A stretch of DNA of 34,971 nt from positions 1 through 34,971 of the forward strand of contig JAJTEK010000097.1 of the NCBI GenBank assembly GCA_021299695.1, read 5' to 3'. This DNA comes from Pirellula sp. (lineage in GTDB: Bacteria > Planctomycetota > Planctomycetia > Pirellulales > Pirellulaceae). Positions 31,453-34,971 of this stretch are shown one piece after another. Under the pieces are notes generated by a model. The model was given only the letters and a program-made list of their open reading frames with translations, had not been told where the DNA came from and did not search any database. Both the position numbers and the translations under genes were made by a program. Positions within the stretch are counted from its first letter, which is position 1. Each line of letters opens with the position of its first letter.

Positions 31453-32582
31453 GAACTTGTCAGGTCGTATTGCTTGAGCCAGGCTTGGAAGGCTGGCAGG
31501 TCGAGAAACTCAACACTCTTGCCGAAGGACTCGAACATCTCGGCCTTCAGAGGCGAGCCGGATGGAACGACCACCTTCAAGCCCGTATCGAGGATATCGC
31601 CGCCGGGTTGGCCCATGTTGGGAAACATGCTCTTGAGCGTGTCTTGATCCCCTTGGAGTTTGGCCAATGCGTAGCGTACCGACTCGTAGCCCATGGCAAA
31701 GGGGTTTTGAACGACCATCGCATCGATCATGCCTTCACCCATTTGCTGGATCGCGATGGCTTCGGCATCGAAGGTAACGATGGTGAATTTTTCTCGAGCG
31801 TTCTTTTCTTTCACGACGTCGACAATTGCCGGCGCGTTGTAGGACCAAATGCCGACCAAGAGCGATAGGTCCGAGTACTTGGTGATCACGTCGCGGACGT
31901 TGTCGCGGGCGCGGTTGCGGTCGGCATCGTCGAGTTTGCGATCCTTTTGGGTATAGGTCGGTCCGACGGCTGAGGTAAAGCCATCCATGCGCTCGATGGC
32001 GTTCTGTTGGCTATCGACACCGACAAACTGAACGTACGGGGCTCCATCGGGCTTGAGCAGCTTGGCCGCAGTTCCAAGGACTTTGCCACCGGCGATGTTG
32101 TTGGTCCCGACATAGAACTCTCGGTGCTGTTGGAACTTGGCGTCCAGGTCGCTATCGAAGCAACCGATGGTGACTCCCTTGGCTTTGAGCTTCTTGAGCT
32201 CATCGGCGATGGCTGGATTGGTCGAGGAGATCGGTGAGATGATCACCGCGGCAATGTCTTTTTGAGTGCCGTACTGTCGAAGCTTTTCGATTTGGCCGGT
32301 TTCGGTTCCGTCGTTCGAGTCCATGCTAGCGGTCAACCCCAGACCCGAGAGCTTTAAGTCCTCTTGGGCCTTTTTGATACCGGCCCGAGCCGCATCCCAA
32401 AACGGCGAGTCGGTGTTGTTGAGCAGAAGGATCCGCTTGGGTCCGGATTTCGGTTGGACCGAAGCGGAGCTCTCTTTCGACGGAGTGCTTTCTTTGTTGG
32501 AGTTGCCTGTGCAGCCGACCAAAAACAAAAACAGCACCGAGAGGATCTCAATACAGCGGAGCGGAGGTGAGAAAAGCTTCAT
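31449..32582 (-). CDS. Sugar-binding lipoprotein of ABC transporter (RbsB-like)
   Basis: 377 residues; a lipoprotein signal ends in FLVGC with C24 as the lipid anchor, so it faces the periplasm. After a Ser/Lys-rich linker, the periplasmic binding protein fold (Peripla_BP_4 type) starts at KRILLLNNTDSPFWDAARAG and continues with IAAVIISPISSTNPAIADEL, GCFDSDLDAK, VGTNNIAGGKVLGTAA, then IVTFDAEAIAIQQMGEGMIDAMVVQNPFAMG. The spacing fits a ribose/galactose-type receptor. It is the first gene of the operon and overlaps the permease by 4 bp, so its expression sets that of the transporter. The ligand is not predictable beyond a small sugar-like molecule. Confidence 0.93.
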   Translation of the reverse strand: MKLFSPPLRCIEILSVLFLFLVGCTGNSNKESTPSKESSASVQPKSGPKRILLLNNTDSPFWDAARAGIKKAQEDLKLSGLGLTASMDSNDGTETGQIEKLRQYGTQKDIAAVIISPISSTNPAIADELKKLKAKGVTIGCFDSDLDAKFQQHREFYVGTNNIAGGKVLGTAAKLLKPDGAPYVQFVGVDSQQNAIERMDGFTSAVGPTYTQKDRKLDDADRNRARDNVRDVITKYSDLSLLVGIWSYNAPAIVDVVKEKNAREKFTIVTFDAEAIAIQQMGEGMIDAMVVQNPFAMGYESVRYALAKLQGDQDTLKSMFPNMGQPGGDILDTGLKVVVPSGSPLKAEMFESFGKSVEFLDLPAFQAWLKQYDLTSS

Positions 32583-32831
32583 GGGAACATTCCTGGGAAC
32601 TGGCCTGAGAATTGGGAGGGGTATTTTTCAAACAGTATCTTTCTCGAAGCGATAGTGTACTCATAAATAACCCGCTCGAAAGCGGTTTCGGGCTGGGGTA
32701 GTTGGCCGTTTTGTAGCATAATTGTCATCGAAGCACTACTTTCGCACCGTGCAAGGCGTTCTTCGGCGAGCGTCTCTGGCTGCTACGGGTTGTGGATCCA
32801 ACCTTTGGATGAGAGCCTCAAGGGTTTATTT
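32583..32831. promoter_or_regulatory. Divergent promoter region with long-range inverted repeat
   Basis: 249 bp between the sugar transporter operon (minus) and the zinc-ribbon protein gene (plus). ACTCATAAATAACCC at 32659-32673 and GGGTTTATTTATGAGT at 32822-32837 are inverse copies except for one extra T. The right arm overlaps the start codon of the plus gene. It could be a paired operator or a chance match. No clear -35/-10 pair is visible. Confidence 0.4.
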
Positions 32832-34971
32832 ATGAGTGTACAATTCCGTTGCCCTTGCGGGGCTAGCCTCCGATCCAACGCTTCCATGGCCGGCAAGAAA
32901 GTGACTTGTCCGAAGTGTGGCAGGGGGCTGATGATCAAAGGACCGCAAGTGACTGACTCGGCCCCAGAGCCCTCCACTGCGCCCTCCATCGCGCCCTCCA
33001 TCGCGCCGGAGACTTATGATCCATTTCCATCTCAGGCTCCCACTCCAAGCTATACGAGTCCATCGCTTGGAGGCCCGATGGTCAATCGCCCGAAAAAAGC
33101 CGCTGGAAAAGCTCCAGCTTGGCTCGTGCCAGTCGCCTCAGGTGCCTTAGCGATTCTCGGCGCTCTGGGCGCCTATCTTCTGTTTGGTCCCAAAGCGTCG
33201 ATCAGCAGCGCGTTTCGACCCGTCGAGAACGTCGAGAACGCCTCGAAGGATTCCTCTGCGACGCTCACTCGCCCACCCGAGGGCGCTTCCTCAGGCGCGA
33301 ACTCCTCAGGCCCAAACCGTGCGGATAGCTCCGAACCGGGCTTCCAAGGGTTCGCATCTTTGGGACCAGAGAAATCGACCTCGAGCAGTCCGGCGATTCA
33401 GGTGGCCGAAGAGTTTATCGGTTTTGCTAGGCAAGGTCAGTCCGATCGGGCCGTCAAGATGATCGCGCCAGAGGATTTCGACAAACGGCAAAAATACGGA
33501 GCAAGTGCTTCATGGGAAGCGATCCGAAAGGACCTTGAGGCCCCCAGGGTTCTCAATCACATGGTCAGCAAGAGTCTGGAGAGCACACCGCTCAACGATA
33601 GTTTCCGACACTGGAGAGTTTTGGGAGAGACGGTGTATCAGGGCGAACCAGCGGTCTTGCTCAGGTACTACTCGGATCCGGAGTACCCTCGCGAATTGAT
33701 CACCGGTTCGGGGCGATTCGATCAATCAGCCAAGCTCGAAAAGCTTGCCAAGACCATGACATTCGATGAGTTCAACGCAGTCGCTGAGGATCTGATCTAT
33801 GGCACGAAGAGTTCGCAGGTTGGGGTGACTCCAGACCGGCCTGGGACGCTAGGTTTTTTGCCACCGCGTTTCGGATACCTGATGCTCATCCTGGAACCGA
33901 CGGCCCAAAGGCCTAAGATTGTCGATATCGTCAATGTGCTTGGCCAAGTTCCGATGAGTCAGATCGCCGGAGCAATTTATTTGGAGTCGTGGCAGGTCAT
34001 CAGTATTGGTAGTGTTTCGGAGGCCGTGTATTCCGAGCGAATATCCAGATCCGACCGCATCGGCAAAAAAGCGTTTTCGATCTATGGCACAGTGCCCGGC
34101 CCTGCGGATTCCGTCCTGGCCAGAGAGATCGTTCCGGCTCCAGAGCTTTGGTACCGTTGGCCCGAGGAGAAAAACTCTGGCAAGACCGCCTTTGAGGAGA
34201 CAATCGAAAAATCGCTAAACGAATGGTTGTCGAATCAAACGCCAAGTAGAACCACACGGCTTGTTCAAATCGCCCAGTCGCTGCAGACCACACCGGAGCG
34301 TGCACCGGAGTGGATCAATAAGTTTCGAGAAGCACACGCAGGAGATCCTGGGGCCGAGTTATCCGTCATCTCGTTTGCCATGACCTCGATCGAGCCTCGT
34401 ATGCCCGAGTCGCTCTTGGAGGTGATCGATGATTCGGCCGAGCGGTTGTACAAGACCTTCAATGATCCCTTCATGCTCTACGTGCGAGCGTTGGTCCAGC
34501 AAGCTAGGGGAGACTCCGCAGGAGCTCAAAAAAGGATGGCCGAAGCCAACCGAGCAGGATTCATATCGATGAGGATGCTACGAGAGCCCTTTGAAGAGGC
34601 CCTCAAGCGGGAAGACAAACCCAGAGTGATGGCGGCATTGAAGCAGATTTCCAAGTACTGGTCGCAGGCGGATCTGGACAAGGCTGGGAGTTATACGCCG
34701 CAATTCATCAACGCTTGGAATGTAGCCAAAGAAAATGCCGAGGGGGTCAACAGCGACCTGGTCCAACGAGACGCCATCAGCGGTGGTTTGGGGCGCCGCG
34801 GACCGGTTGGAGACCCAGCGAATCGAGGCCAGGGAAGCGGCCCGATAGGGGGGATGGGTCCAAGGGGTTTTGAGCCCGGCCCATCCTCGCGCGGCGGTGG
34901 CGACCCGAGGCAGCCCCCGACGGATCGCCCCGGTGGTCAAGCAGGCCCCGGTGTTCAAGCAGGCCCCGGTG
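32832..34971 (+). CDS. Zinc-ribbon membrane protein, unfinished at right edge
   Basis: The frame opens at ATG 32832 and stays open to the edge (713 codons). The N-terminus has a zinc-ribbon-like finger with C7, C9, C26 and C29 in FRCPCG...VTCPKCGRGL. A Pro/Ser-rich stretch leads to one transmembrane helix (about 96-118, WLVPVASGALAILGALGAYL). The rest is probably outside: a helical and mixed region with IQVAEEFIGFARQGQSDRAVKMI at about 190-215, and later segments such as AELSVISFAMTSIEP that look like tetratricopeptide-type helices. The end becomes Gly/Pro-rich, with a repeated GPGVQA motif at the edge. Planctomycete proteins of this layout are common and uncharacterised. The stop lies outside the window. 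Confidence 0.75.
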   Translation, partial: MSVQFRCPCGASLRSNASMAGKKVTCPKCGRGLMIKGPQVTDSAPEPSTAPSIAPSIAPETYDPFPSQAPTPSYTSPSLGGPMVNRPKKAAGKAPAWLVPVASGALAILGALGAYLLFGPKASISSAFRPVENVENASKDSSATLTRPPEGASSGANSSGPNRADSSEPGFQGFASLGPEKSTSSSPAIQVAEEFIGFARQGQSDRAVKMIAPEDFDKRQKYGASASWEAIRKDLEAPRVLNHMVSKSLESTPLNDSFRHWRVLGETVYQGEPAVLLRYYSDPEYPRELITGSGRFDQSAKLEKLAKTMTFDEFNAVAEDLIYGTKSSQVGVTPDRPGTLGFLPPRFGYLMLILEPTAQRPKIVDIVNVLGQVPMSQIAGAIYLESWQVISIGSVSEAVYSERISRSDRIGKKAFSIYGTVPGPADSVLAREIVPAPELWYRWPEEKNSGKTAFEETIEKSLNEWLSNQTPSRTTRLVQIAQSLQTTPERAPEWINKFREAHAGDPGAELSVISFAMTSIEPRMPESLLEVIDDSAERLYKTFNDPFMLYVRALVQQARGDSAGAQKRMAEANRAGFISMRMLREPFEEALKREDKPRVMAALKQISKYWSQADLDKAGSYTPQFINAWNVAKENAEGVNSDLVQRDAISGGLGRRGPVGDPANRGQGSGPIGGMGPRGFEPGPSSRGGGDPRQPPTDRPGGQAGPGVQAGPG

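Overview
The window looks like chromosome of a planctomycete (Pirellula/Rhodopirellula-like). The evidence is gene content: a DUF1549/DUF1553 protein with a CxxCH motif, a secreted ThuA-like protein, a planctomycete-type ECF sigma factor, very long Gly/Pro-rich lipoproteins and zinc-ribbon membrane proteins, few clear Shine-Dalgarno sites, and short palindromic intergenic repeats. The assignment is inference from gene families; no ribosomal RNA is present.

Layout. (1) 1-4949, all minus strand: an ECF sigma factor, then a run of four genes. These are a two-gene split version of a VioB/RebD/StaD-like protein (N-terminal half 2303-4114, ferritin-like C-terminal half 1217-2272), an ABM-VOC fusion, and a secreted protein that runs off the left edge and appears frameshifted. 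(2) 5587-14319: a compact accessory island. It has four trypsin-fold serine proteases (two on plus, two on minus), one of them fused to an EndoG/NucA-type DRGH nuclease, plus a class 3 lipase and an unrecognised secreted protein. Three of the proteases share an N-terminal LEAI...RP motif. Three proteins (protease, protease-nuclease, lipase) share a short beta-strand-like motif. This is the best candidate for an undescribed system: a protease-controlled nuclease/lipase effector module, possibly anti-phage or self-killing. (3) 14942-15015: tRNA-Arg(ACG), followed by a housekeeping-like planctomycete segment. It contains a DUF1549/DUF1553 protein, a degenerate J-domain-like membrane protein, a small membrane protein, a Gly/Pro-rich lipoprotein split by a -1 frameshift, a ThuA-like protein and a DegP/HtrA protease. 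(4) 24.8-25.66 kb: a noncoding stretch with a perfect 22-bp inverted repeat, about seven copies of a 58-bp tandem repeat and two copies of a 30-bp palindromic repeat. (5) 25664-32582, minus: phosphoenolpyruvate carboxylase and a ribose-type sugar ABC transporter operon (binding protein, permease, ATPase, joined by ATGA overlaps). (6) 32832 to the right edge: a zinc-ribbon membrane protein, incomplete.

Two genes (near 80-105 and near 21000) need a single-base shift in the same sense to read through. That may be sequencing or assembly error. The second lies on a canonical-looking slippery heptamer, so programmed frameshifting is an alternative.
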